DNA from: VFJJ01 sp031362415
GTDB taxonomy: Bacteria > Actinomycetota > Acidimicrobiia > IMCC26256 > VFJJ01
NCBI GenBank assembly: GCA_031362415.1
Contig: JANLSK010000078.1
Span: forward strand, 59,047 to 123,046
Direction of reading: 5' to 3'
Length of the DNA stretch: 64,000 nucleotides
Both the position numbers and the translations under genes were made by a program. The notes beneath the pieces were generated by a model. The model was not told where the DNA came from. It ran no database searches and saw only the letters and a program-made list of their open reading frames with translations. Positions 43,084 to 52,981 of the stretch are shown here, piece by piece; position 1 is the first letter of the stretch, and the number at the start of each line of letters is the position of its first letter.

Positions 43084-46000
43084 TCACGTCCCGTCGACAC
43101 CCTCGACCAGCCGGGCGTCGACGGCCGCCACCACATCGGCGATCGCGTCGTCGAGATCGGCGATCACGACCTCGATCGCCTCGGGGCCGCGGCAGAACAC
43201 GAGGACGGCCGACGCGACCGGCCGGCCAGTGACCTGGGCCACCGCTGTGGCGTAGACCGCGATCTGGCGCCGGTACCCGGGTAGGCGACGACCGAGATCG
43301 AGGGACGACTCGATGGCGTCGGTCTTGTAGTCGACGATCACGAGGCCTTCGGCGGTTTCCCCGAGCAGGTCGATGAACCCTTCGACGACCACCCCGCTGT
43401 CGCCGACGGCAGCCGAGACGAACACCTCGCGCCACACCCGGCCGCCGGCCACGAGACGCTGCACCGTCGGCGACGACCACGCGGTGCGCGCCGCGAGCTC
43501 GACGGCGGCGACCCGGTCGGAGACTCCTTCGAGCGCCGCGTGCTCGGCCACCAGCTCCTCGAGACTCGGGCTCCCGGACTCCGGATCGAGCTCGGCGAGC
43601 ACGGCGTGGACGGCCCGGCCGACCGCGCTCGCGGCCCGACGGCGCCCACCGTCGTCGGCGTGCGCCCGATGCCCGGCGGCGTCGGGCCATGGGGCCTCGA
43701 TATCGACATTCTCGACGACGACGACCTCGTCGTCGTGGAGGCTCGACGCGGCGATGGCTGCCGGCCGCATCGCCAGGGCCAGGGCCCGTCGGCGGCGTAC
43801 GGTCCAGAGAGCGAGCGCCTCCAGGGGACCGGCGTCTTCGGCCCGACTCCCGTCGAGCACAGTTGAGTTGTCGGGGCTCTGGCCCGCACTTCTGCCAGGT
43901 GCTCGCAGCGGGTCGGGCGCGGGGACGGGCAGCGGGACGGAGGGATCGGTGGCGGCGAGGCTGAGCACCCCGCCGAGGAGCGCAGCGTGCGATCTCGTGT
44001 CCGACGCCGTGCGGTGCAGGCTCACCACGAGATGGTCGCGAGCGCGGGTAGCGGCCACGTAGAGCACCCGGAGTCGCTCGTGCTCGTCGACGGCGTGCTC
44101 GGTCTGCGCCAGGGCCTTGTAACCACTGGTCATGCCGATGGCGGCGTTGATGCGAATCTCCGGCGAGCCGTCGTCGTCCCAGAGGATCCTCGTTGCCGGC
44201 CCGCTGGCGGCGTTGGCCACGTTGAGGCCGGCGAGCACCACGATCGGGAACTCGAGGCCCTTGGCCGCGTGCACCGTGAGGATGCGAACGGCATCGTCGT
44301 CGCCATCGGGCAGCACCGACTCGTGGACGGCTGCCCGCTCGTCAGCCTGGCGCTCGGCCCACCCCAGGAAGCGTCTGAGCACGGCGCCGGCAGCCACCCC
44401 ACCCGATGGCGATCCGCCGCCAGCGCGCGGGCTCGTACCGGCTCCGGCGAAGCGTCGGGCCTCGTCGGCGACGAAGCGCAGGCGCCGCCAATGGTCGCGG
44501 GGTCGGCGGTGCGAGAGGGCCAGCTCGTACAGGCGCAGCTCGCTGATGGTGTGATCGACGAGCGTGCCCAGGGCCATCCACCATCGGCGCTCGTGCAATC
44601 GCCGCAACACCGCCAAGGCCTCGGCCACGGGAAGACCGGTCGGATCGCCCGGCGCAGCGGCCGGCTCGGCCCGGTAGTCGAACCCGCCGCCGGCTCGAAC
44701 GTGGGCCAGGAGATCGTCGTCGCCACAGCCCAGAGCCGGGGTCCGCAGGGCAGCCAGCACCGCCACCTCGTCGGTGGGATCGTCGAGGCAGCGGAGCACG
44801 ACAAGCAGCTCCCGGAGGTCGTCCGTGGACCAGACGAGCGTTCGACTCTCGACCCGGAACGGGATGCCTGCCGTCTCGAGCGCGCGCTCGACGACCGGGA
44901 GGCCCGTGCGGGTGGGCAGGAGCACGGCAACGTCACCGAAGCGGGCCGGGCGACCGGGACGGTCGGGTCCGCTCCCGACGATCCACTGCTCGGCCACGGC
45001 TGCGGCGATGGTGGCGGCGAGATCGACCCCCTCCAGCTCACGAACGGCCCCGATGGCCCGGTCGGACGGATGGGCTCCACCGAGGCACACCACGGAGGAG
45101 GCAGCGCTGGTCTCGCGAGCCACCACGAGCGGCTCGTACCGGGGCTGACGGCCCGGGTCACCGTTGCCGATCAGCTCGCCGAACACGGCGTTCACCCAGT
45201 GGACCACGGTTGCGCTCGAGCGGAAGTTCCGGGTGAGCGAGAGTCGGCGGGCGCCCAACTCGGCGCCTGCGGCCAGGAACAGCCCGATGTCGGCCCGGCG
45301 GAACCGGTAGATCGACTGCTTGGCGTCGCCCACCAGGAACAACCGACCCGGATCGACCATGGCCTGTCGCCAACCGGATCCCGACACCAGGCCCCGGATG
45401 GGCGGACTGCCGGCCCCCTGGCTGTCGCCCTGGGTGCCGGCGGCCTTCGGGCCCGGCTCGTGAGCCTCGAGCGTCTCAGGGGCCGATGCCAGGAGCACGG
45501 CCAGCTCGAGCTGGAGCGGGTCGGTGTCCTGGAACTCGTCGACGAGGAGATGCGTGTACCGACGGCTCAGCGCGGCACGGACCTCGGGATGGCCGCGCAC
45601 GAGCCGAACGGCCTGAACGAGGAGATCGTGGAACAGCAAGCGCCCGTCGCGACGTCGCCGGTCGGCCTCGGTCAGGGTGAAGGCCTCCAGCTCGGGAACC
45701 AGCCGGGCCAGCACCCGTTCGAGGGCCCGGTGTCTGGTCGCCGAGCGACGCTCGTGCAGCGCCTGAAGACGCCGACGCACCCCGCCGATGTCGGGCCACG
45801 ACGCCTTCTGCCCGTTGCCACACTTGAGCGTGGGCTCCTCGGCGAGCAGCTCGATGATGTCGAGCGCGGTGTCGGCAGCCCCAACGTCGGAAGCCCGACC
45901 ATCGGAAGCCTGACCGTCGGCAGCCACGGCGTCGGCCCAGGCGGCGGCGTAGGGCGCGAGGCCGTCGACGTGGAGGGCCAGCCGATCGTCGTCGTTCGTG

Positions 46001-46884
46001 CAGCGTTCACGCTCGCCGTGGATGGCCTGCAGCTCCGAGACGAACCAGCGGCCCTCCTCCACCAGCGCCGCGATGTCGGCGGCATCAGCGGCGCCAGGAT
46101 CGGCAACACCGACACCGGCGACACCGGCGACACCGGCGACCATCGAGGACGGGGCCTCGGCCGTGGCGGCCGCGGCCCTGGCGACATTGGCGGTGCTCGG
46201 GCTCGGGGGCATCCGCACCCGGTCCCACGAGTCGTTGAGCTGACGGGCGAGCTCACGCAGGTGATCGACACGCAGACCGAGAGCAAAGGCCCGCACGAGC
46301 ACCGCTCGGAGGTCGGCCCTCTCGAGGAGGTCGTCGATCCAGGCCTCGAACGCCTCGTCGAACGCCATGGCCGACTCGATCTCGTCGAGCACCTCGAACC
46401 GGGGCGGCATCCCGGCGACGAGCGGGTGTTCGGCGAGGATTCGTTGGGCGAAGCCGTGCAGCGTGGCCACCGCAGCCTCGTCGAGGTCGTCGAGGGCAGC
46501 CTGGCACCGGTGGGCTCGCTCGTGATCGGCGCCGGCCAGCGCCGATGCGGTCGCGCGCTCGAGCGTGGTCCGAACCCGGTCGCGCAGCTCGGCGGCGGCC
46601 TTCTCGGTGAAGGTGATCGCAGCGATGGAGCGGACGTCGGCGCGCCCTTCGACGACGAGCGCGACGATGCGCGACACCAGGGCGGTCGTCTTGCCCGCCC
46701 CGGCGCCCGCTTCCACGAACAGGGTCTCGTCGAGCCCGGTGGCGATCACGTGACGAGCCCACTGATCGGCGTCGCCCTCCCCCATCGCGCCTCCGACCAC
46801 GGCACCCGACGAGACCACAGCACCCGACGGGCGATCGTCGACGTCGAAGATCGAGAGCTGCGAGTCGGGCACCCGGCGGGCCAT
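43084..46884 (-). CDS. UvrD-like helicase-nuclease (AddA/AdnB-like)
   Basis: A 1266-residue superfamily-1A helicase. Walker A is EAGAGAGKTTAL near residue 58; ITFTEKAAAELRDRV (motif Ia), LLVDEFQDTDPLQ (Walker B), VGDAKQSIYRFRRAD and VHAAKGLEFPIVVLAG (motif V) follow. The C-terminal PD-(D/E)xK nuclease shows GFIDLLGETAEGLVIVDYKT with the catalytic D and K. It should resect double-strand breaks for recombination. It starts 1 nt inside the stop of the AddB-like gene. Confidence 0.85.
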   Translation of the reverse strand: MARRVPDSQLSIFDVDDRPSGAVVSSGAVVGGAMGEGDADQWARHVIATGLDETLFVEAGAGAGKTTALVSRIVALVVEGRADVRSIAAITFTEKAAAELRDRVRTTLERATASALAGADHERAHRCQAALDDLDEAAVATLHGFAQRILAEHPLVAGMPPRFEVLDEIESAMAFDEAFEAWIDDLLERADLRAVLVRAFALGLRVDHLRELARQLNDSWDRVRMPPSPSTANVARAAAATAEAPSSMVAGVAGVAGVGVADPGAADAADIAALVEEGRWFVSELQAIHGERERCTNDDDRLALHVDGLAPYAAAWADAVAADGQASDGRASDVGAADTALDIIELLAEEPTLKCGNGQKASWPDIGGVRRRLQALHERRSATRHRALERVLARLVPELEAFTLTEADRRRRDGRLLFHDLLVQAVRLVRGHPEVRAALSRRYTHLLVDEFQDTDPLQLELAVLLASAPETLEAHEPGPKAAGTQGDSQGAGSPPIRGLVSGSGWRQAMVDPGRLFLVGDAKQSIYRFRRADIGLFLAAGAELGARRLSLTRNFRSSATVVHWVNAVFGELIGNGDPGRQPRYEPLVVARETSAASSVVCLGGAHPSDRAIGAVRELEGVDLAATIAAAVAEQWIVGSGPDRPGRPARFGDVAVLLPTRTGLPVVERALETAGIPFRVESRTLVWSTDDLRELLVVLRCLDDPTDEVAVLAALRTPALGCGDDDLLAHVRAGGGFDYRAEPAAAPGDPTGLPVAEALAVLRRLHERRWWMALGTLVDHTISELRLYELALSHRRPRDHWRRLRFVADEARRFAGAGTSPRAGGGSPSGGVAAGAVLRRFLGWAERQADERAAVHESVLPDGDDDAVRILTVHAAKGLEFPIVVLAGLNVANAASGPATRILWDDDGSPEIRINAAIGMTSGYKALAQTEHAVDEHERLRVLYVAATRARDHLVVSLHRTASDTRSHAALLGGVLSLAATDPSVPLPVPAPDPLRAPGRSAGQSPDNSTVLDGSRAEDAGPLEALALWTVRRRRALALAMRPAAIAASSLHDDEVVVVENVDIEAPWPDAAGHRAHADDGGRRRAASAVGRAVHAVLAELDPESGSPSLEELVAEHAALEGVSDRVAAVELAARTAWSSPTVQRLVAGGRVWREVFVSAAVGDSGVVVEGFIDLLGETAEGLVIVDYKTDAIESSLDLGRRLPGYRRQIAVYATAVAQVTGRPVASAVLVFCRGPEAIEVVIADLDDAIADVVAAVDARLVEGVDGT

Positions 46885-49800
46885 CAGGTCGCCGGGCCTG
46901 GCGTCGAGCCGACCGGGGCTGAACCCACCGGGGCTGAACCCACCCTGGCTGAGCCCACCGGCGTCGAACCGGTGGCCGCGCCTCCGTCTCCGCGAGCCCC
47001 AACGTCACCATCCGTCGCAGTGTCCCAGGCATCGAGCGCGAGCTGGCGAGCCAGCGGGGGGCCCTCGACAAGCCGGACATACGGCTCGAGCTCCGGGCTG
47101 GTCCGGACCTGTTCCCAGATGGCGAGGCGACTGGTGCTGCACACCATGTCGTAGTCGCACCACTGGCAATGCTCGTGAGACCCGTCACGGCCCGAGGCCC
47201 CCGGACGGGCCGGGAAACGACCCTGGGTGATGCCGTCGACGATGGTCCCGACCGCCTGGCCGAGCTCCGCCACGACCTCGCCGTCGACGGTCACCAGGCG
47301 CTGCGCGAACTGAGCCCGCCGGGAGACGAAGAAGTACACGGCGGTCACGGGCAGCTCGCCGTGGCGTTGCTGGGCCGCCAGCGCGTAGATCGGGAGCTGG
47401 AGACGGGCGCCCCGCGCGATCGCCGCCCGGGGGGTGACGTAGGCCTTCGCGCTGCCGGTCTTGTAATCGATCACCACGAGATGGCGACCGTCGGGCGAGC
47501 GGTCGATCCGGTCGATCCGACCCCGGAATCGGATCGGGGTCCCGTCGGCCAAGGTGAGCTCGACCGCCGGATCGCCCCCGTCGAGCCCGAAGGCCACCTC
47601 GACGGACCCGGGGTCGGGAACCACGCCGAGCCGTTCACGCAGACGCCGATCCTCCGCGAGGAACGCGTCGAGATCACGCACGAGCCGGCGACGGGTGACC
47701 TCCCACAGGAGAGGCTTGCCGGTGAGGCCCCTCCGTTCGTAGTCGGCGCAGACCTCACCGGCGATCAGCCGGAGTGTGTGGCGATCGGCGATCGTCCAAT
47801 CGTGGCTTGGGCTCGCGGGAGGCGGCGCGGCCTTGACGAACCGCTCGAGCACCTCGTGGACCAGGCTGCCCTGGTGGAGCGGGCTGAGCTCGAGGATGCG
47901 CTCGGGCCGGTCGAGCGCGGCGACACCGAGTTGCTTGTCGAAGAAGAAGCGCCGGGGACACGTGGCGTAGTGCTCGAGCGATGTCGGCGAGATCGGCTGG
48001 CCGGCTGATGGTGACGAGTCGCCGAGCGGCCCCACCGCGCCCTCGAAGCGATCGAAGCGACCCCGCCCCCGGCTGCGCCTGATCGCCAGGCCGACGCGGA
48101 GTCGATCGTCGTCGACCACCAGGGGATGGGTGTCGATCGGCGTGCGGCGCCGACTGGCCAGCAGCAGCATCTGGAGCCGGCGCTCAGCCGTCGACACCGG
48201 CTCGACGGCGCCGGCCAGGCCCCCCTCGAATGACGGGATGACGGTGAGCCAGGCGACGTCGCCGACACCGAGCCAGTCGTCGCTCGACAGGCGTCGTCCG
48301 CCGTGCGTCGACGCCGCCTCGAGCACCAGGCGCGACGGCATACGGACTCTCCCCCGTCGGGGATCGGCCCGAGGCGACACGAGGATCACCTCGCCGGTCG
48401 CGGCCGCCAGCGCGCCCAGCATGTCGCGCTGCTCGTCGACGCCAGGCCCCCAACGCGCCATCCTGACGGTCGCTCGCTCTCGGTTGGGGAGCGTGGCGTC
48501 GTCGGGCTCGACCGTCGGGAGCGAGCCTTCAGCCAGGCCCAGCACGATCGCCGTCTCGAACCCGAGGCCGATCGCACTGGCGAGCGGTCCGACGAACAGG
48601 CCCACCCCGAACCGTCCATCAGCGATCGCCACTCGTGCCAGCTCGTCGGCCAGGGCCCGACGAAAGCCGGCGAGATCGGTGTGGGCCCCCACGGGACCGC
48701 CCTCGGAGACATCGGCCAGGGCTCCCAACTCGGCGAGCTCCCCGAGCCGTTCGACGACCGTGTCGTACGCCATGAGCTCGCGCTCGGGCCACGAGGAGCG
48801 TTGCGCCGTCCCGCCCAGGAAGCGCCCCAAGAGTCGGGCGGCCCAATCGCTCAGCTCGGGCCACGTGGTGGCGGCGCCCGGGTCGAGGGCCGCGATCAAC
48901 CGATCGACGAAGGCCGCCAATTGCTCTGCCGTCGCGGCATCGTCGAGCAGGCGCCGGCGTCGTCGCCCCTCGCGCTCGCCGTCGCGGCCCGTGTCGTCGT
49001 CGCGTCCGGGTTCGAGCCGATCGTGCTCGCGGCGTTGCCGGGCCGCCCAGTGCGCCAGCGGCGCCGCCCACCCGTCGAGCCCGCCGATCACCCCCGCAGC
49101 TCGCGACACGCGTTCCCACGCAGCCGCGGGAACGGGGAGCCCGGAGGAGTCGTCGAGGATCGGCCCGGCGCTGATCCATTCGAGGACGGCGTCGCGCCGG
49201 AACTCGGCGTCGACCAAGGCCAAGGCCGCGAGCACCGTCCCGCCGGCCATCGACCCGGCGACGGACCGATGCGCGGGTCCGTGCCACACGAGCCCGGCCG
49301 CCGCCAGCTGATCGGTGACGATCGACGCGTACGGATCGGTCGCCGGGTACAGGATCGCCAGGCGCGACAAGGCGCTTCCGCCGTGGACGCGCTTGAGCGC
49401 CAGGCGTATCGCAGCCCGCACCTCCTCGTCGGGATCGGCAGCCGACACGAGGTGATCGGCCCTCGGCTCGGGCCGGGGCGGCGCCGTGACGATCGTGACC
49501 CCCGGACACCGACCCAGGACGTGGAGGAGGAGCCGCTCGTCGCTCGTGAGCATCGCCGGCAGCGCCACCCCGACCACGACCGCGTCGAGCCCAGCGGGAA
49601 GCCCGGAGGGAACCCGTCCCGCTCCCGCTCCCGATCCGAGGCGCTCTGGGGCTCCGTGGGCTTCGTGGGCGGCCAGCATCACGTCGTGGTCGTCGTACCA
49701 AGCGCCCCCCAGTCGGTGCAGGCCGGCGCCCGCCACCCTCACCACGTCGGCCGCCCGACGGCCCTGTGAGCTCAGACCGGCACGTTCAGACGGACCGAGG

Positions 49801-50216
49801 GTGCGCACGTCGCGACAGGCGCGCTGCACGCTCTGCTGGGTGCTGGGATGCCCGGCCACCACGCCGAAGGATCCCGGCTGCGCCTCGAGGGCGAGGCGGA
49901 CGGCCTCAGACCTCAGTGCCGGGGTCGACGGTCGACGCCGAGGACGAGCGGAGCGCATGAGCGGGCGGGCCAACCGCTCGGCCAGCCGTGAGAAGGTGAC
50001 CAGCTCGACGTTGAACAGGGGTGTGCCCCGAGCGGGAAGCTCTCGCCGCCAGGCCAGGGCCGCGTAGCTCGACGGGGCCACGACCACGACCGCACGCATC
50101 GGATCGTCGGCCTGCGCGGCCCGGACCGCCGACGCGACATTCTCGAGCAGTTCGGTCGGTCTCGGCTCCTCGACCATCGGCGGTTCGATCATCCCCGGTG
50201 AGCGTACGACGCCCAT
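46884..50216 (-). CDS. AddB-like helicase-fold/nuclease subunit
   Basis: A 1110-residue partner. The N-terminus APSSYAALAWRRELPARG sits where a P-loop belongs but lacks GKT/S, so it is not expected to hydrolyse ATP there. The C-terminal nuclease has HLVVIDYKTGSAKAY. A Cys in TCPRRFFFDKQ with CQWCDYDMVC form a likely [4Fe-4S] clamp as in AddB/AdnA nucleases. It is co-translated with the AddA-like gene. The start could also be ATG 50192. Confidence 0.8.
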   Translation of the reverse strand: MGVVRSPGMIEPPMVEEPRPTELLENVASAVRAAQADDPMRAVVVVAPSSYAALAWRRELPARGTPLFNVELVTFSRLAERLARPLMRSARPRRRPSTPALRSEAVRLALEAQPGSFGVVAGHPSTQQSVQRACRDVRTLGPSERAGLSSQGRRAADVVRVAGAGLHRLGGAWYDDHDVMLAAHEAHGAPERLGSGAGAGRVPSGLPAGLDAVVVGVALPAMLTSDERLLLHVLGRCPGVTIVTAPPRPEPRADHLVSAADPDEEVRAAIRLALKRVHGGSALSRLAILYPATDPYASIVTDQLAAAGLVWHGPAHRSVAGSMAGGTVLAALALVDAEFRRDAVLEWISAGPILDDSSGLPVPAAAWERVSRAAGVIGGLDGWAAPLAHWAARQRREHDRLEPGRDDDTGRDGEREGRRRRRLLDDAATAEQLAAFVDRLIAALDPGAATTWPELSDWAARLLGRFLGGTAQRSSWPERELMAYDTVVERLGELAELGALADVSEGGPVGAHTDLAGFRRALADELARVAIADGRFGVGLFVGPLASAIGLGFETAIVLGLAEGSLPTVEPDDATLPNRERATVRMARWGPGVDEQRDMLGALAAATGEVILVSPRADPRRGRVRMPSRLVLEAASTHGGRRLSSDDWLGVGDVAWLTVIPSFEGGLAGAVEPVSTAERRLQMLLLASRRRTPIDTHPLVVDDDRLRVGLAIRRSRGRGRFDRFEGAVGPLGDSSPSAGQPISPTSLEHYATCPRRFFFDKQLGVAALDRPERILELSPLHQGSLVHEVLERFVKAAPPPASPSHDWTIADRHTLRLIAGEVCADYERRGLTGKPLLWEVTRRRLVRDLDAFLAEDRRLRERLGVVPDPGSVEVAFGLDGGDPAVELTLADGTPIRFRGRIDRIDRSPDGRHLVVIDYKTGSAKAYVTPRAAIARGARLQLPIYALAAQQRHGELPVTAVYFFVSRRAQFAQRLVTVDGEVVAELGQAVGTIVDGITQGRFPARPGASGRDGSHEHCQWCDYDMVCSTSRLAIWEQVRTSPELEPYVRLVEGPPLARQLALDAWDTATDGDVGARGDGGAATGSTPVGSARVGSAPVGSAPVGSTPGPAT

Positions 50217-50273
50217 ACGACAGGTCCCTCGACGCTCCTTGAGGAAGCGGCCCGCTCGATCGCGTCACTCGCG

Positions 50274-50693
50274 TCACCCGCGGGCGAGGGCCTCACGGAT
50301 CGTGTCGGCGACACCGGCCATCTCGGCTGTGTCGTCGTAGCTCTGGCGAGGCCAGAAGAAGCCGCGCAAGCCGTCGCCCTTGGTCCGGGGGACGACGTGG
50401 ACGTGCAGGTGCGGCACGCTTTGGCTGACCCGGTTGTTCACCGCCACGAACGAGCCCTGCGCTCCCAGCGCCGTCGGGAGCACGGCCACCAGCCGGTGAA
50501 CCACCGCGAACAGCGGCGCCACGAGGGCTGGCTCCAACACGTCGAGGGTCTCGACGTGGCCGCTCGGCACCACGAGCACGTGCCCCTTGAACAGCGGACG
50601 GGCGTCGAGAAAGGCCACCACGGGCCCGTCCCTGAGCACGATCTCGGCCGGAGCGGATCCGTCGACGATGCCGCAGAAGACACATGAGCCCAT
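50274..50693 (-). CDS. HIT-family nucleotide hydrolase/transferase
   Basis: A 139-residue HIT protein. CVFCGIVDG at the start and PHLHVHVVPR carry the His triad, and FKGHVLVVPSGHVETL is the conserved core. HIT proteins hydrolyse nucleotide phosphoramidates or dinucleoside polyphosphates. It is divergent from the lipoprotein at 50717 with only 23 bp between starts. Confidence 0.9.
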   Translation of the reverse strand: MGSCVFCGIVDGSAPAEIVLRDGPVVAFLDARPLFKGHVLVVPSGHVETLDVLEPALVAPLFAVVHRLVAVLPTALGAQGSFVAVNNRVSQSVPHLHVHVVPRTKGDGLRGFFWPRQSYDDTAEMAGVADTIREALARG

Positions 50694-50716
50694 CGCTCAC
50701 CCCCCGGAGCCGTACG

Positions 50717-51379
50717 ATGCCACCGATGCGTCCCGCCATCGTGCTCCACCGCCACGTCAGGATCGCGGCTTCGACGGTGGTTCGTCGCTCCGGACTCGCC
50801 GCCGCGCTCGTGATGGCGGTGGCGCTGCTGGGCGCCTGCGGGGTGGCCCGTTACGGCGACAGTGCCGCCGAAACCTCCACCACGGACCCCGACGGCGGGG
50901 TCGAAGCGGACGTCACGACCACCGCATCCCCGTCCACGTCGACGATCCCCCTTTCGGGGACGACCGTCAACCGCCAGGCCACCGAAGACATCAGCGAGCC
51001 CTCAGACACGGCCGTCTCGATCGACACGACGAGCCCCTACTGCACGATCGCGCGGACCTGGGCCGAGACCGATCCGACGCTGGCCGACTCCTACGACCCG
51101 TCCGATCCGGCGATGCTCGAGGCGGCATTCCGCGCCACCGCCGACGAGAAGCGGCGCCTCGCCGAGGTGTCACCACCCGAGATCGCGGCCGACCTCGCCC
51201 TCGTGAGCACGTACTGGGAGCGGGTGATCGAGGTCTTCGCCGGCGCAGAATGGGACTACGCACGCCTTTTCCGGCGCCCCGACGCCGAGACCACCGCAGC
51301 CGTCCAGGGCGATCGCGCGACCCAGAACGCCGTCGTCCGGATCAACGAGCACGACGCCCGGACCTGCGGCCTGGGTTGA
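50717..51379 (+). CDS. Putative lipoprotein, unknown function
   Basis: A 220-residue exported protein; start 50717 chosen for GGAG about 9 nt upstream. Signal peptide with lipobox LLGAC, then a Thr/Ser-rich linker. A C-terminal helical domain (about 110-220) has YCTIARTWAET and ARTCGLG whose cysteines may pair. The YC...CG pattern and length resemble the next gene's product, so the two lipoproteins could be distant paralogues. Confidence 0.65.
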   Translation: MPPMRPAIVLHRHVRIAASTVVRRSGLAAALVMAVALLGACGVARYGDSAAETSTTDPDGGVEADVTTTASPSTSTIPLSGTTVNRQATEDISEPSDTAVSIDTTSPYCTIARTWAETDPTLADSYDPSDPAMLEAAFRATADEKRRLAEVSPPEIAADLALVSTYWERVIEVFAGAEWDYARLFRRPDAETTAAVQGDRATQNAVVRINEHDARTCGLG

Positions 51380-51517
51380 GGCGGTCGTTGCCTCCCGAGT
51401 CGCCCGGGTTCGATGCGCCGTTTCCCCGATCGCTCAAGTTCGCGGCGAATTGCACCGATGATCCCGTTGTTCAGGGAGGTCCGCGCCCGTCCGGGCCGAC
51501 ACATCGAGGAGAGCCCC

Positions 51518-52024
51518 GTGCTTCGACGCTTCGCCATCCCCGTCATTCTCATGAGCTGCCTGCTCGGTCTCACCGCCTGCGGCGACGACGACGATTCGGC
51601 AACCGCTTCCGAGGCCGAGTCGGGCTCCGGGGACTCGGGCGCCGAGGACTCGGGCTCCGGATCGGCAGATTCGGGCGCCGGATCGGGCGACTCGTCGGCT
51701 GAGTACTGCGCCTTCGCTCGCGACGCCAGTGCGGCGTTCAATTCCCTCGGCGCCGATTCGACCCCCGAGGACTTCGAAGCCGCGTACGGCGACGTGGCCG
51801 ACGCGATCGACGGTGTCGAAGGCAACGTTCCGGCCGAGATCGCCGAAGCCTTCGATCTCAACGCCGAGCGGTTCGATGCAGCTCACGCAGCCTTCGAAGC
51901 GGCCGACTTCGACCCCAGCGCCGTGGACGAGGAGGCCTTGGCGGCCTTCGAGACCGACGAGTACAGCGCGGCCACGGACGCCGTCGATGCGTACGACACC
52001 GAGGTCTGCGGCATCGAGAGCTGA
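51518..52024 (+). CDS. Putative acidic lipoprotein
   Basis: A 168-residue protein from GTG 51518 (GAGGAG 7 nt upstream). A lipobox LTAC is followed by a Ser/Gly/Asp/Glu repeat linker (GSGDSGAEDSGSGSADSG) and an acidic helical domain (YCAFARDASAAFNSL to VCGIES) with two likely paired Cys. It shows the same layout as the preceding gene. Two tandem hairpins end the transcript directly after the stop. Confidence 0.65.
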   Translation: MLRRFAIPVILMSCLLGLTACGDDDDSATASEAESGSGDSGAEDSGSGSADSGAGSGDSSAEYCAFARDASAAFNSLGADSTPEDFEAAYGDVADAIDGVEGNVPAEIAEAFDLNAERFDAAHAAFEAADFDPSAVDEEALAAFETDEYSAATDAVDAYDTEVCGIES

Positions 52025-52082
52025 CAGGGGGCCGTCCCCCTGCGACGTGTTCTGAGATGGAGCCGGCCGTTGGGCCGGCTCC
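52025..52082 (+). terminator. Two tandem hairpins
   Basis: CAGGGGG/CCCCCTG (52025-52042) begins at the base after the stop codon, and GGAGCCGGCC/GGCCGGCTCC (52059-52082, loop GTTG) follows 16 bp on. Both stems are perfect. They probably terminate the lipoprotein message. Confidence 0.75.
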
Positions 52083-52239
52083 GCTCGCGTCCAGGCCCCG
52101 GAACCCCGCCGATGGCCGCCGATGGCCGCCGGCTGGCGAGCACCCGCGCCACCCGGACAGGATGTCGACCCGTTCTGCGCGTTCTACGCGTTGTGCGCGA
52201 ATCGCCCGTCAACCACTGCTTCCCGGGGGGAACGATCCC

Positions 52240-52641
52240 ATGAAGAAACTGCTCCAGGAGTTCAAGGAGTTCGCATTCAGCGGCAACCTCATCACCCTCG
52301 CCGTGGCCTTCGTGATGGCCGCAGCGTTCGGTGCGGTCGTCACGTCGCTGATCGACAACATCGTGATGCAGCTCATCGCAGCCATCGTCGGCAAGCCCGA
52401 CTTCAGCGATGTCGGCTTCAACCTCGGTGACGCCCGCATCGGCATTGGCGCCTTCTTCACGAGTCTCATCTCGTTCCTCAGCATCGCCGCTGTGATGTTC
52501 ATGCTCGTCAAGGCGTACAAGGCGTCCGAGGCCAAGAACCAGAAGCCCGACGTGATGGCCATCGAGACCAAGGACGCCGACCTTCCGTCGGCCGAGGTGG
52601 CGCTCCTCACCGAGATCCGCGACGCCCTTCGCTCCCGCTGA
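52240..52641 (+). CDS. mscL: Large-conductance mechanosensitive channel
   Basis: A 133-residue MscL protein from ATG 52240 behind GGGGGG. The first helix FKEFAFSGNLITLAVAFVMA and the Gly-rich pore segment AFGAVVTSLIDNIVMQLIAA are followed by a loop, the second helix FFTSLISFLSIAAVMFMLV and a cytoplasmic helix ending LLTEIRDALRSR. It releases solutes on hypo-osmotic shock. The usual RGN at the N-terminus is SGN here, within family variation. Confidence 0.85.
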   Translation: MKKLLQEFKEFAFSGNLITLAVAFVMAAAFGAVVTSLIDNIVMQLIAAIVGKPDFSDVGFNLGDARIGIGAFFTSLISFLSIAAVMFMLVKAYKASEAKNQKPDVMAIETKDADLPSAEVALLTEIRDALRSR

Positions 52642-52707
52642 GCCCACCCGGGTTCGCAGCCTCCGGTACGGTTGCCGTCCGCCACGTTCGCGTGGCACCA
52701 CACGCAG

Positions 52708-52788
52708 GCGAGCGTGGCGGAATGGCAGACGCCCTGGATTTAGGTTCCAGTGTCGCAAGACGTGGGGGTTCGAGTCCCCCCGCTCGCA
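52708..52788 (+). tRNA. tRNA-Leu (TAG anticodon)
   Basis: The acceptor GCGAGCG pairs CGCTCGC, with discriminator A at 52788. The anticodon stem CTGGA/TCCAG holds loop TTTAGGT with TAG at 52741-52743. A long variable arm (about 52751-52764) marks a class II tRNA, and the T-arm GGGGGTTCGAGTCCCCC is complete. CCA is not encoded. Its 3' half is repeated at 55324-55362. Confidence 0.95.
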
Positions 52789-52981
52789 CTGATGCAGGGT
52801 GATCGCTCGTCGCACCTCGTCGATCCACGAGGTCGGCACTGATCCGGGCGAAGAACGAGAGCGGGTCGTCATCGAGCGATCGGCAGCGGCATTGAAAGTG
52901 TCCGCCATTGCCGTCGTCGACCGGGACAGCGAGTATCGGATTCGGCGGGAGTCGATTCCTGGAGATCGGCCAGAGCCCGGG

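Noticed and set aside
43987..47154. 1055-codon plus-strand frame opposite the AddA-like gene
   Set aside because: Typical antisense shadow with repetitive composition; all helicase motifs are on the minus strand.
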